10,204 bases of DNA, from positions 1 to 10,204 of the forward strand of contig USKV01000040.1 of NCBI GenBank assembly GCA_900555355.1, given 5' to 3'. A model generated the notes under the pieces. The model had not been told where the DNA came from, made no database searches, and saw only the letters and a list, made by a program, of their open reading frames with translations. Positions 1 to 7,237 of this stretch are shown in pieces (position 1 is the stretch's first letter; each line of letters begins with the position of its first letter). The position numbers were made by a program, and so were the translations under genes. Origin of the DNA: an uncultured Collinsella sp. Lineage in GTDB: Bacteria; Actinomycetota; Coriobacteriia; Coriobacteriales; Coriobacteriaceae.

Positions 1-1
1 A

Positions 2-103
2 ACATCACAAAGGTGCGGTGCATCGACGCTATATGACCGAAAGGACCCTGCACAGGCGCACCCCCAGCCGCAGCCCGAGCTTTGGCGCAAGCTGCACAAG
101 TAG
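2..103 (+). CDS. Possible 3' end of an unidentified forward gene
   Basis: The frame starting at position 2 stays open for 33 codons and ends at a TAG. The last residues read about ...DPAQAHPQPQPELWRKLHK, with codons such as CTG, CGC and AAG like the rest of the window. The gene would begin upstream of the window. I recognise no family in so short a tail. The two other forward frames are also open for a while, one to a TGA at 34-36 and one to a TAA near 158, so the frame choice rests on codon style alone and may be wrong. Confidence 0.3.
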   Translation, partial: TSQRCGASTLYDRKDPAQAHPQPQPELWRKLHK

Positions 104-173
104 TACGTTTAAGTTTTTTGATTCTACAACCAGCCCAGGGCAAAAGCAAAATCATGCGTAACCGATTTGCAGT

Positions 174-191
174 CATTTTTCGCATTTTTCG
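174..191. repeat. Two tandem copies of a 9-bp AT-rich unit
   Basis: The unit CATTTTTCG occurs twice in a row and is followed by a partial third copy beginning CATT. It lies between the possible upstream gene end and the 3' end of the LysR gene. No function is evident; it may be chance or a small polymerase-slippage repeat. Confidence 0.5.
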
Positions 192-220
192 CATTGCGCA
201 GGTAGGACGCCAAAAGTGGC

Positions 221-246
221 TAAAAAAGCCCCGTCCCAAATGAGCT
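221..246 (-). terminator. Weak candidate terminator of the LysR gene
   Basis: Read on the minus strand, the LysR stop codon runs into AGCTC, a loop of about 10 nt, GGGCT and then a run of six T. The five-pair stem includes one G-U pair and overlaps the stop codon. A short stem followed by a T run fits an intrinsic terminator, but the stem is weak. An alternative pairing CCCAA/TTGGG across the same stretch is also possible. Confidence 0.35.
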
Positions 247-1123
247 AGTTGAGGAGTTGGGCCATGGCGTTGACGAATTTTTGTACTTGGAGGGTGGGCT
301 CGAGCGGGTAGTGCAGAAAGACCGGCACCTCTCGCCCGCATAGAAACGGCACGCCCACAAAGGCCGGGTGTACCCCCGACCATGCGCCGCAGGTGAGCAC
401 CGCGTCGCCCTTTTCCTCGGCTTCGTTAAAGAGCGCAAAGTCAAAGCTATCCACATCGATCACGTCCACGCCGCCGTCGGCCAAAAGGTCGATGCGCAGG
501 CTGTCCATGGCGTCGTTGCCGTGGCGCAGTACGCGCAGACGCATCCCCTCCAAGTCGGCGACCGTAATGCGATTCTTGCGCGCCAGCGGGCTCGTGCGCG
601 GCAGGTCGATATAAAACGGCACGTTGACAATGCGGAGCCTTTGGCAGGCATCACCCCAGCGTGGGGTAGAAAAACTCGACTGCACCACATCGACCTCGCG
701 GCCCAAGCTGCGCATGACGGTCTCGCACTCGTCATAGAGGTCGCTTACCGGCACGATCTCAAATCGCAGCGACGGTTCCAGCTCGTGTACGCCCGACCAC
801 ATCGACAGCGTTTGGCGCCCCGGGCACATCATCGACACACCCAGACGCACGGCACCGCCCTCGCCCGCCGCGCGTCGGGCGCGGCGCAGCGCGTCCTCGG
901 ACTGCCGCATGATCGAGCGCGCGTCGTCCACCAGCAGTGCGCCGGCCGGCGTCACCTTGACGCCCGAGTGCGAGCGTTCGAACAGTGTGATGCCGAACTC
1001 GGCCTCGAAGCCCGACACCTGCTTGACGAGCGCCGGAGTCGACACGCGCAATTTTGCCGCCGCGCGCGAGAAGCTTCCCAGCTCCGCGGCGGCCGATATG
1101 GCCTCGAGTCGTCGATCGTACAC
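245..1123 (-). CDS. LysR-family transcriptional regulator
   Basis: This 292-residue protein has the LysR layout: an N-terminal winged helix-turn-helix (about residues 1-60, with LGSFSRAAAKL and the later LFERSHSGVKVTPAG) and a linker helix. A periplasmic-binding-like effector domain follows (about 90-292). Length is normal for the family. The start is a GTG whose complement lies at 1121-1123; an AGGAG sits 6 nt upstream, which supports this start. Position 4 of the recognition helix, usually Ser in SQPAVSRQI-type sequences, is altered (STPALVKQV). The gene diverges from the SDR-MFS-oxidoreductase genes, the usual arrangement for a LysR protein controlling its neighbour in response to a pathway metabolite. 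The family and fold are clear. The regulated target is inferred from position, and the effector is unknown. Confidence 0.9.
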   Translation of the reverse strand: MYDRRLEAISAAAELGSFSRAAAKLRVSTPALVKQVSGFEAEFGITLFERSHSGVKVTPAGALLVDDARSIMRQSEDALRRARRAAGEGGAVRLGVSMMCPGRQTLSMWSGVHELEPSLRFEIVPVSDLYDECETVMRSLGREVDVVQSSFSTPRWGDACQRLRIVNVPFYIDLPRTSPLARKNRITVADLEGMRLRVLRHGNDAMDSLRIDLLADGGVDVIDVDSFDFALFNEAEEKGDAVLTCGAWSGVHPAFVGVPFLCGREVPVFLHYPLEPTLQVQKFVNAMAQLLN

Positions 1124-1356
1124 GTCAATCTCCTGTTTCTAGACGCATGGCAATGAACTGCCGAAGGGGGTTGTTTTGGCAGGTCACACACTCAATTAAA
1201 GGCGCATCGTCTTGCAAGCTATAAACCTACGGTTAACGCCATTCTAACAAATATGCAATTCACCTGCGCAAATGCAAAGCATACGATAACCAGCGAAAAC
1301 CACGTGGGTCGGTTAATGGGAGCGACCCACCGGGAGGCACAAGAAGGGAAGTTCCT
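1124..1356. promoter_or_regulatory. Divergent control region between LysR gene and SDR operon
   Basis: This 233-bp, comparatively AT-rich spacer must hold the promoters for both directions. It contains ATGCAA twice as direct repeats at 1253-1258 and 1272-1277 (19 bp apart). The second copy is part of ATGC-AAA-GCAT (1272-1282). The 8-bp palindrome CCACGTGG lies at 1300-1307, and an 8-bp inverted repeat at 1304-1330. LysR proteins typically bind dyads of T-N11-A type and often a second site near the target promoter, so these are the best operator candidates. I found no convincing -35/-10 pair in either direction. Confidence 0.5.
1304..1330. promoter_or_regulatory. 8-bp inverted repeat just upstream of the SDR gene
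   Basis: GTGGGTCG (1304-1311) and CGACCCAC (1323-1330) are perfect inverted copies separated by 11 bp. The structure ends 26 bp before the SDR start codon. It could be an operator for the divergent LysR protein or a hairpin in the 5' leader of the operon mRNA. It partly overlaps the palindrome CCACGTGG. Sequence alone does not decide between DNA and RNA function. Confidence 0.5.
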
Positions 1357-2238
1357 ATGAGCAATTGGCTTAAGCTCGAGGGCGATGTCTGCGCCGTGAC
1401 CGGCGCACTCGGCGGTATGGGCGTCGAGATTTGCCGCGAGTTCGCCCGCAACGGCGCCAACGTCGTCCTGCTCGATCTGGACGAGGAAAAGGTCAAGGCC
1501 GCAGCCGCCGACCTCGCCGCCGAGTTTGGCATCCACGCCGAGGGCTACAAGATGAACGCCACCGACGAGGCCGAGGTTCAGGCCGCCGTCGATGCCACCA
1601 TCGCCGACTTCGGCCGCGTCGACGTCCTCGTCAACACCGCCGGCATCCTGCGCTTTGCCGCTATGGAGGACCTGCCGCTCTCCGACTGGGAGCAGGTGCT
1701 CAACGTCAACCTCACCGGTTACTTCATCACCTCACAGCGCTTTGGTCGCGAGATGATCAAGGCCGGCCAGGGCCGCCTGGTGCACATCTCGACCGTTGCC
1801 AGCCACTCCCCCGAGACGTTCTCGGGCGTGTACAGCTCCACCAAGGCGGGCGTCAACATGATGTCCAAGATGCTGGCTGCCGAATGGGGCCCCTACGGCG
1901 TCCGCTCCAACTGCGTCGAGCCCTGCTTCGTTAAGACCCCCATGTCGACCAACTTCTACGCCGACCCCGAGGTCGAAAAGAGCCGCAGCCGCCTGATCGC
2001 CACGCGCCGCATCGGCGAGGTCAGCGATATCGCCAACGCCGTCATGTTCCTGGCGTCCAAGCGCTCGGACTTTACCACCGGCGACGCCATCAAGGTCGAC
2101 GGCGGCTTCTCCAACATGATGGGCGACCTCACCGCCAAGCCCGGCGGCCGCCGAGCCTATGCCGACAACTACCTCAAGAACAAGGGTGTCGAGCTTTGGT
2201 CCGATGAGTCCGGCGTCGCCAAGCCGACTGACCAGTAA
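1357..2238 (+). CDS. SDR-family NAD-dependent oxidoreductase
   Basis: This 293-residue classical short-chain dehydrogenase carries the cofactor motif TGALGGMG (15-22), VNTAG (92-96), the NVNLTG stretch (116-121) and the active-site YSSTK (Tyr159, Lys163). Asp40 at the end of the second beta strand predicts preference for NAD(H) over NADP(H). By spacing to Tyr159 (13 residues, as in FabG), the catalytic Ser position is Thr146 in HIST, with Ser145 beside it. The core ends near residue 255 at VDGGF. About 38 further residues, rich in polar and basic groups, form a C-terminal extension. A purine-rich AGAAGGGAAG lies upstream of the ATG. It is first in a forward run with a transporter and a second oxidoreductase. 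It probably oxidises or reduces a hydroxyl/keto group on the imported compound; the substrate is unknown. It shows no specific sign of being a bile-acid dehydrogenase. Confidence 0.92.
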   Translation: MSNWLKLEGDVCAVTGALGGMGVEICREFARNGANVVLLDLDEEKVKAAAADLAAEFGIHAEGYKMNATDEAEVQAAVDATIADFGRVDVLVNTAGILRFAAMEDLPLSDWEQVLNVNLTGYFITSQRFGREMIKAGQGRLVHISTVASHSPETFSGVYSSTKAGVNMMSKMLAAEWGPYGVRSNCVEPCFVKTPMSTNFYADPEVEKSRSRLIATRRIGEVSDIANAVMFLASKRSDFTTGDAIKVDGGFSNMMGDLTAKPGGRRAYADNYLKNKGVELWSDESGVAKPTDQ

Positions 2239-2304
2239 ACCAACCTGGCAGGGAGGCCCCGCGGACACGCCCGCTCCTCCCCCGTATCGATTAGAAAGAG
2301 TCCA

Positions 2305-3561
2305 ATGGCTTCCACCAACTCCAACAAGGGTCGCGCCGTCGTGCTTTCCGCCGCGTGCGTCACCATGTTCTTCATCAGCTCCATCGCGCTGTATTCCGTC
2401 GTGAGCAAGAACCTGCTCGCCGTCTACCCCGAGTGGTCCAGCGCTCTTACCTGGGCCTTCCCGGTCTTTCAGACCATCATGGCCGTGACGGGCATCTTCG
2501 CCGGCCGCATCTCCGATAAGATCGGCCCGCGCAACGTCGTGATCGCCGCCGCCGTGTGCTACGGCCTGGGCTGGTTCATGTCCGGCACCGTCACCGAGCC
2601 GTGGCAGTTCTACCTGTGGTTCTCGCTCGTCGCCGCCATCGGCAACGGCCTGGGCTACAACCCGGCGCTCACCACCGGCCAAAAGTGGTTCATCGACAAG
2701 AAGGGCCTCGCCTCAGGCATCACCCTGGCCGCTTCGACCGCCGGCCCCGCCGTGCTGTCCCCGGTGCTCGCCTCGCTGCTCATCCCGAGCCTGGGCATCT
2801 TTGGAGCCCTTAAGGCGCTCGGCGTCATCTTCTTTGTGACGATTGCCGCCTCCGCCCTGTTCCTGAAGGCCCCCGAGGCCGGTTGGCTGCCCGAGGGCTT
2901 CGAGGCCCCCAAGGGCGGCGCGCACGCCGGCACCTTCGGCGACCTCACCCCGGGCGAGATGGTCAAGACCCCGCGCTTCTGGGTCCTCATCGTCACCTTC
3001 GCCTTTGCCGCCACCGCGGGCACCCTGCTCGTGGGCAAGGTTGCCTCCATCGCCGCCGTCCAGCTCTTCGCCGACCCCACGAGCGCCGCGGCCGTCGCCC
3101 TCGGCGGTGTGGTGGTCTCCGTCAACACCTGCGCCAACTTGGTCGGCCGCCTGTCCTTTGGCCAGATCATCGACAAGCTCGGCGCCTATAAGTCGCTGCT
3201 CATCAGCCTTGTCGTCACCATCGTCGCCCTCGTCATCATGTCGATGAGCTTTACGCAGGCCATGTTCTTTGTGGCGCTCGCTCTGCTCGGCTTTAGCTTT
3301 GGCGCCCTGCTCGTCATCTACCCGCCGCTCACCGGTGGCGCCTTTGGTACCAGCAACATCGGCGTCAACTACGGCATCATGTTTTTGGGTTATGCCGCTT
3401 CCACCTGGATCAGCCAGCCCATCACCGCCGTGCTGTATCACGCCGAGGCCGGCAGCGCCGCCTACCAGCAGTCCTTCTACGGCGCCATTGTGATCGCCGC
3501 CATCGCCGTCGTGCTCACCGTCTACATGATGGTCTCCGACAGCAAGAAGAAGTCCGCCTAG
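2305..3561 (+). CDS. MFS transporter, OFA (oxalate/formate antiporter-like) family
   Basis: This 418-residue integral membrane protein has about 12 hydrophobic segments. A larger cytoplasmic loop lies between the halves (about 188-222). The MFS motif GRISDKIGPR (67-76) and its second-half counterpart GRLSFGQIIDKLG (281-293) are present. The stretch GQKWFIDKKGLASG (125-138) is characteristic of the OFA family, which includes OxlT and putative lactate transporters. OxlT of Oxalobacter binds oxalate with Arg272 (TM8) and Lys355 (TM11). Here the middles of TM8 (about 260-280) and TM11 (about 356-376) carry no basic residue, so oxalate is unlikely; Lys245 near the end of TM7 is the only nearby charge. 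The ATG follows an AAAGAG ribosome site, 66 bp after the SDR gene. It likely imports the substrate of the flanking oxidoreductases, probably a monocarboxylate or similar small molecule. Confidence 0.88.
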   Translation: MASTNSNKGRAVVLSAACVTMFFISSIALYSVVSKNLLAVYPEWSSALTWAFPVFQTIMAVTGIFAGRISDKIGPRNVVIAAAVCYGLGWFMSGTVTEPWQFYLWFSLVAAIGNGLGYNPALTTGQKWFIDKKGLASGITLAASTAGPAVLSPVLASLLIPSLGIFGALKALGVIFFVTIAASALFLKAPEAGWLPEGFEAPKGGAHAGTFGDLTPGEMVKTPRFWVLIVTFAFAATAGTLLVGKVASIAAVQLFADPTSAAAVALGGVVVSVNTCANLVGRLSFGQIIDKLGAYKSLLISLVVTIVALVIMSMSFTQAMFFVALALLGFSFGALLVIYPPLTGGAFGTSNIGVNYGIMFLGYAASTWISQPITAVLYHAEAGSAAYQQSFYGAIVIAAIAVVLTVYMMVSDSKKKSA

Positions 3562-3569
3562 TTTTACCG

Positions 3570-3600
3570 ATGCGACAAAGGGACAGCCCCTTTGTCGCAT
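3570..3600. terminator. Perfect 13-bp hairpin between transporter and oxidoreductase genes
   Basis: ATGCGACAAAGGG (3570-3582) pairs perfectly with 3588-3600 around a 5-nt loop, 9 bp after the transporter stop codon. No T run follows (TCCACC), so it is not a typical intrinsic terminator. It could cause partial termination, protect the upstream mRNA end from 3' exonucleases, or be a dispersed palindromic repeat. It lies inside what otherwise looks like one operon. Confidence 0.6.
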
Positions 3601-3630
3601 TCCACCGGTCACCAGTATTAAGGAGTCGAA

Positions 3631-4671
3631 ATGTCTGAGCTCAACCCCGTCCGCATTGCCGTTATCGGCGCCGGCGCCATGGGCCGCAACCACATCCGCT
3701 TTGTCACCGAGGAGCCCGAGGCCGAGCTCGTCGCCATCGCCGACGCCTTTGAGGGCGCCCGCGCCACGGCCGAGGCCGCCGGCGTACCGTTTTACACCGA
3801 TCCCGCCCAGATGATGGACGAGGTCAAGCCCGAGGCCGTCATTATCGCCACCCCCAACGACCTGCACTTGGGCGTTGCCCGCGAGGCTGTGAAGCGCAAC
3901 ATCGTGCCGTTGGTCGAAAAGCCGATCTCCAACGACCTCGAGGATGCCCAGGCCTTCGCCGCCGAGGCCGAGACCGCCGGCGTGCCCGTGCTCGTGGGTC
4001 AGCACCGTCGCCACAATCCCTTCGTCAACAAGGCCAAGGAGATCATCGAGTCCGGCGAGCTGGGCAAGCTCACCGTGTCGAGCTTCCACTACATGATCTA
4101 TAAGAATGACGAGTACTTCGACGTCGAGTGGCGCCGCAAGAAGGGTGCCGGCCCGATCCTGGTCAACCTGGTTCACGACGTCGACCTGCTCCGCTACCTG
4201 CTGGGCGAGCCCGTTGCCGTCCAGGGCATGCAGTCCAGCGCCGCCCGCGGTTTTGAGACCGAGGACTCCGCCGTGGTCAACGTCCGTTTTGCCGATGGCG
4301 CGCTTGCGAGCATGACCATCTCCGACGCCACCGCCAGCCCCTGGAACTGGGAGGCAACCGCTCGCGAGGATCCGCAGTATCGCCCCTTCGACGCCGACGC
4401 CTACTTTATCGGCGGCACTAAGGGCGCCCTGTCGCTGCCCCGCCTGCACCAGTTCTCCTACGACGGCGCCTCCAACTGGCACAAGCCGCTGCAGATGGAG
4501 ATTCCGGCTGTCGACCCGGCACTGCCACACAAGATGCAGCTCAAGCACTTTGTGAAGGTTGTCCGCCGCGAGGTCGAGCCCGTCGTGACCCCCGCCGACA
4601 ACGTCAAGACGCTCACGCTGCTTAACGCCATCAAGGAGGCCGCCGAGACCGGCCAGCTCGTCGAGCTGTAA
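3631..4671 (+). CDS. Gfo/Idh/MocA-family oxidoreductase
   Basis: This 346-residue protein has an N-terminal Rossmann domain with VIGAGAMGRNH (GxGxxG at 13-18), followed by IATPNDLH (72-79). It also has the family EKP motif (96-98, Lys97 catalytic in relatives) and GQHRRHNP (123-130). The C-terminal alpha/beta domain includes GAGPILVNLVHDVDLLRYL (172-190), where His182 and Asp185 fit the H-x-x-D of the active site. Family members oxidise or reduce sugars, inositols and related polyols with NAD(P). Within the family this resembles inositol 2-dehydrogenase-like proteins, but the substrate cannot be assigned. AGGAG lies 7 nt before the ATG. It is third in the run after the SDR and transporter genes, 69 bp from the latter and separated by a hairpin, and is followed by a strong terminator. 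Two different dehydrogenases together suggest oxidation or epimerisation of one substrate in two steps. Confidence 0.92.
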   Translation: MSELNPVRIAVIGAGAMGRNHIRFVTEEPEAELVAIADAFEGARATAEAAGVPFYTDPAQMMDEVKPEAVIIATPNDLHLGVAREAVKRNIVPLVEKPISNDLEDAQAFAAEAETAGVPVLVGQHRRHNPFVNKAKEIIESGELGKLTVSSFHYMIYKNDEYFDVEWRRKKGAGPILVNLVHDVDLLRYLLGEPVAVQGMQSSAARGFETEDSAVVNVRFADGALASMTISDATASPWNWEATAREDPQYRPFDADAYFIGGTKGALSLPRLHQFSYDGASNWHKPLQMEIPAVDPALPHKMQLKHFVKVVRREVEPVVTPADNVKTLTLLNAIKEAAETGQLVEL

Positions 4672-4743
4672 TGCCTTAAGAGCGGGCCGCGGCAAACTCC
4701 CCGCTGAGCGCCTTGGTCCGCCACAAATAAGCCCCTCTTCTTC

Positions 4744-4778
4744 GCCCCGCGAGCAGCCTCCTGCCCGCGGGGCCTTTT
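4744..4778 (+). terminator. Intrinsic terminator after the Gfo/Idh/MocA gene
   Basis: The arms at 4744-4756 (GCCCCGCGAGCAG) and 4761-4773 form a 13-bp stem with one A-C mismatch around a CCTC loop. CTTTT follows. It lies 73 bp after the stop codon, and marks the end of the SDR-MFS-oxidoreductase transcript. Confidence 0.85.
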
Positions 4779-4838
4779 GCTACCTTGCCGACGATTTTTC
4801 TGAGGCAGGGGCCATTTTGCACCTCAGCCCGATTCGTT

Positions 4839-4999
4839 CGCCACGAAATGGGCCTATCTACTACGTTTAGCCAATCACCCTCAAACATACCATATTCCTA
4901 AAATCAAAAGCGCAGGTAGACGGCTTGCGTATTTTCTGAAAACCGGGGGATGGTCGACCCATACGGTTCAAACGTAGTAGATAGGTCGTTTTCGTGGCG
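4839..4999. repeat. 161-bp intergenic element with 30-bp inverted ends
   Basis: The arm at 4839-4868 contains CGCCACGAAA, four variable bases, then CCTATCTACTACGTTT. It matches the reverse complement of 4970-4999 at 27 of 30 positions. The mismatches are confined to the four central bases. The 101-bp interior is AT-rich and contains GGTCGACC plus a weak CGCAG/CTTGCG hairpin. No ORF inside is convincing. It sits between the terminator of the upstream operon and the tex promoter region. Possible roles are a MITE-like mobile remnant, a dispersed repeat, or a paired operator. No target-site duplication was identified. Confidence 0.7.
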
Positions 5000-5027
5000 A
5001 GGGCCCAAAACAGTCTTTTGAAACGGG

Positions 5028-5036
5028 TGGTATCCT
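5028..5036 (+). promoter_or_regulatory. Candidate extended -10 promoter element for tex
   Basis: TGGTATCCT has the TGn-TATnnT form of an extended -10 box and lies 45 bp before the tex ATG. No recognisable -35 hexamer is present at 16-18 bp, which extended -10 promoters tolerate. The call rests on this short match only. Confidence 0.3.
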
Positions 5037-5070
5037 TGGTAGCTCTGTGCTGCAAACGCACCTTTACCGC

Positions 5071-5076
5071 AAGGAG
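5071..5076 (+). promoter_or_regulatory. Ribosome binding site fixing the tex start
   Basis: AAGGAG stands 4 nt before the ATG at 5081. The frame is open further upstream to a GTG at 4994, but that codon falls inside the inverted-repeat arm and would add 29 residues unlike the family. The ATG at 5081 is therefore preferred. Confidence 0.75.
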
Positions 5077-5080
5077 TTTC

Positions 5081-7228
5081 ATGGATCTTATCGCCCAGCT
5101 TGCCCGCGAGCTCAACCTTAAGGCTGGCAACATCGAGGCAGCCGTCAAGCTCATCGACGAGGGCAACACCATCCCCTTTATCTCGCGCTATCGCAAGGAA
5201 GCAACGGGCGGCATGGACGACGTTGCCCTGCGCGCACTCGACGAGCGCCTGTCCTACCTGCGCAATCTTGAACAGCGCAAAGAGGACGTCATTCTGCTCA
5301 TCGACGCCCAGGGCAAGCTCACGCCCGAGCTCGAGCAGCAGATTCGCGAGGCCACGCAGCTCCAGCGTGTCGAGGACCTCTACAAGCCCTACCGCAAAAA
5401 GCGCATGACCCGCGCACAGAAGGCCCGCGAGGCAGGCCTGGAGCCGCTTGCCAACATGATCATCATGCAGGCCTCGGCCAAGGGCAACGCGCTCGACGCC
5501 GCCGCGGACTACGTCAACGAGGAAGCCGGCTTCGACACGCCCGAGAAGGCGCTTGCCGGCGCAGCGGACATCGTGGCTGAGACGGTAGCCGAGGACCCCG
5601 AGAACGTCGCCGACCTGCGCGCCTTTACGCAAAACACCGCCGATATCGTCGTCGAGGCCACCGATCCCACCGAGAAGACTCCCTACGAGCCGTACTACAA
5701 CTTTGACGAGCCGCTGCGCCGTATACCCAACCACCGCGTGCTGGCTATCGACCGCGGTGAGCGCGAGGGCAAGCTCCGCGTGCGTGTGAACGTCGACAGC
5801 GCCGACGCCACGGCACGCCTTGGAAGCCGTTGGCCCCGTCGTCAGGGCGTGTTTGCTCCCATCTTCGATGCCGCCATCGCCGACGGCTACAAGCGCCTCA
5901 TGGCCCCCTCGCTGGAGCGCGAGGCCCGCGCCAAACTCACCGTTCGCGCCCAGACCGAGGCCATCAACGTCTTTGCCAAGAACCTTGAGGGCTTGCTCTC
6001 GGCACGCCCCGTGCGCGGCGCCCGCGTGCTCGCGCTCGATCCGGGCTACCGCACCGGCTGCAAGGTCGCCGTCATGGACGAGACCGGCAAGCTGCTCGAC
6101 CACGGCGTGGTCTACCCCACCAAGCCGCGCCACGACGTCGCCGGCACTAAGCGCGAGCTCGCCCGCCTCGTCAAGAAGGACGACGTCAACACCATCGTCA
6201 TCGGCAACGGCACCGCCAGCCGCGAGACCGAGGAAGTCGTCTCGGAGTTCATTGCCGAGCAGGCGCCCAACTTGCGATACACCATCGTCAACGAGGCCGG
6301 CGCATCGGTGTACTCGGCTTCCGAGCTCGCCAGCCAGGAATACCCCGACCTGGACGTCACCGTGCGTGGCGCCATGAGCCTGGGCCGCCGCCTGCAGGAC
6401 CCGCTGGCAGAGCTCGTCAAGATTCCGCCCCAGTCCATCGGCGTGGGCCAATACCAGCACGACCTTGACCAGGCCGAGCTCTCGCGCACGCTGGGCCACG
6501 TGGTGGAGGACGTCGTCAACCGTGTGGGCGTCGATGTAAACACCGCGAGCGCGAGCCTGCTGGGATACGTATCGGGCATCACGCCGAGCGTGGCCAAGAA
6601 CATCGTGGCCTACCGCGAGGAAAACGGTGCCTTCACCGATCGCCGCCAGCTCAAGAAGGTCCCCAAGCTGGGACCCAAGGCATACCTCAACGCCGCGGGT
6701 TTCCTGCGCATCAGCGGCGGCAAGAACCCGCTCGACGCCACGAGCGTCCACCCCGAAAGCTACGAGGTGGCCACGGCCGTCCTGGAGCGCGCAGGTGTGG
6801 CGGCCAGTGAGCTCAGCCGTGGCGGCGTGCCCGACATCGAGCGCCGTCTGGGCAGCATCTCGGCGCTGGCAAGCGACCTGGACTGCGGCACCCTCACGCT
6901 CATCGACATCGTCAACGAGCTCAAGAAGCCCGGCCGCGACCCGCGTGACGACGCGCCCGAGGTGGTCTTTAGCCGCTCAGCGCTTTCCATCGACGACCTG
7001 GAGCCCGGCATGGAACTCAAGGGCACGGTGCGCAACGTCGTCGACTTTGGTGCCTTCGTCGACGTGGGCGTGCACCAGGACGGCCTCGTGCACATCTCCA
7101 AACTGGCCAACCGCTTCGTCAAGCAACCGAGCGACGTGGTGCGCGTCGGCGACACGGTCAGGGTGTGGGTCGAAAAGGTCGATCGCGACCGCAAGAAGAT
7201 CTCGCTCACCATGGTGCAGGGCAAGTAA
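5081..7228 (+). CDS. tex: Tex-family RNA-binding protein (transcription accessory factor)
   Basis: This 715-residue protein matches Tex/YhgF along its length. The N-terminal helical Tex domain includes FISRYRKEATGGMDD (33-47). A YqgF-like RNase H fold begins near 316 with VLALDPGYRTG. Helix-hairpin-helix repeats (about 482-545) include GVDVNTASASLLGYVSGI and an ITPSVAKNIVAYRE segment. The C-terminal S1 RNA-binding domain (about 644-712) has GTVRNVVDFGAFVDVGVHQ and GLVHISKL. Tex proteins are cytoplasmic, bind nucleic acid through S1 and affect transcription or RNA turnover; the exact role is unsettled even in model organisms. Length is close to the family norm of roughly 715-780. The gene appears monocistronic, preceded by the 161-bp inverted-repeat element and facing the convergent transaldolase gene. 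Confidence 0.96.
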   Translation: MDLIAQLARELNLKAGNIEAAVKLIDEGNTIPFISRYRKEATGGMDDVALRALDERLSYLRNLEQRKEDVILLIDAQGKLTPELEQQIREATQLQRVEDLYKPYRKKRMTRAQKAREAGLEPLANMIIMQASAKGNALDAAADYVNEEAGFDTPEKALAGAADIVAETVAEDPENVADLRAFTQNTADIVVEATDPTEKTPYEPYYNFDEPLRRIPNHRVLAIDRGEREGKLRVRVNVDSADATARLGSRWPRRQGVFAPIFDAAIADGYKRLMAPSLEREARAKLTVRAQTEAINVFAKNLEGLLSARPVRGARVLALDPGYRTGCKVAVMDETGKLLDHGVVYPTKPRHDVAGTKRELARLVKKDDVNTIVIGNGTASRETEEVVSEFIAEQAPNLRYTIVNEAGASVYSASELASQEYPDLDVTVRGAMSLGRRLQDPLAELVKIPPQSIGVGQYQHDLDQAELSRTLGHVVEDVVNRVGVDVNTASASLLGYVSGITPSVAKNIVAYREENGAFTDRRQLKKVPKLGPKAYLNAAGFLRISGGKNPLDATSVHPESYEVATAVLERAGVAASELSRGGVPDIERRLGSISALASDLDCGTLTLIDIVNELKKPGRDPRDDAPEVVFSRSALSIDDLEPGMELKGTVRNVVDFGAFVDVGVHQDGLVHISKLANRFVKQPSDVVRVGDTVRVWVEKVDRDRKKISLTMVQGK

Positions 7229-7237
7229 ACCGCCAAA

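Noticed and set aside
368..1156. 262-codon open frame on the plus strand
   Set aside because: It is antisense to the LysR gene, which has intact family motifs and a good ribosome binding site; the plus-strand product is His/Arg/Ala-rich without motifs.
2713..4695. 660-codon open frame on the minus strand
   Set aside because: It is antisense to the transporter and Gfo/Idh/MocA genes, its product is Gly/Asp/Val/His-rich low-complexity sequence, and it follows from GC-biased third codon positions. Both sense genes have clear family motifs.
4994..5080. Upstream GTG start extending Tex by 29 residues
   Set aside because: The GTG lies inside an inverted-repeat arm, the added residues do not resemble Tex N-termini, and AAGGAG precedes the ATG at 5081.
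4904..6751. 615-codon open frame on the minus strand
   Set aside because: It is the antisense shadow of tex, with repetitive composition and no recognisable domain.
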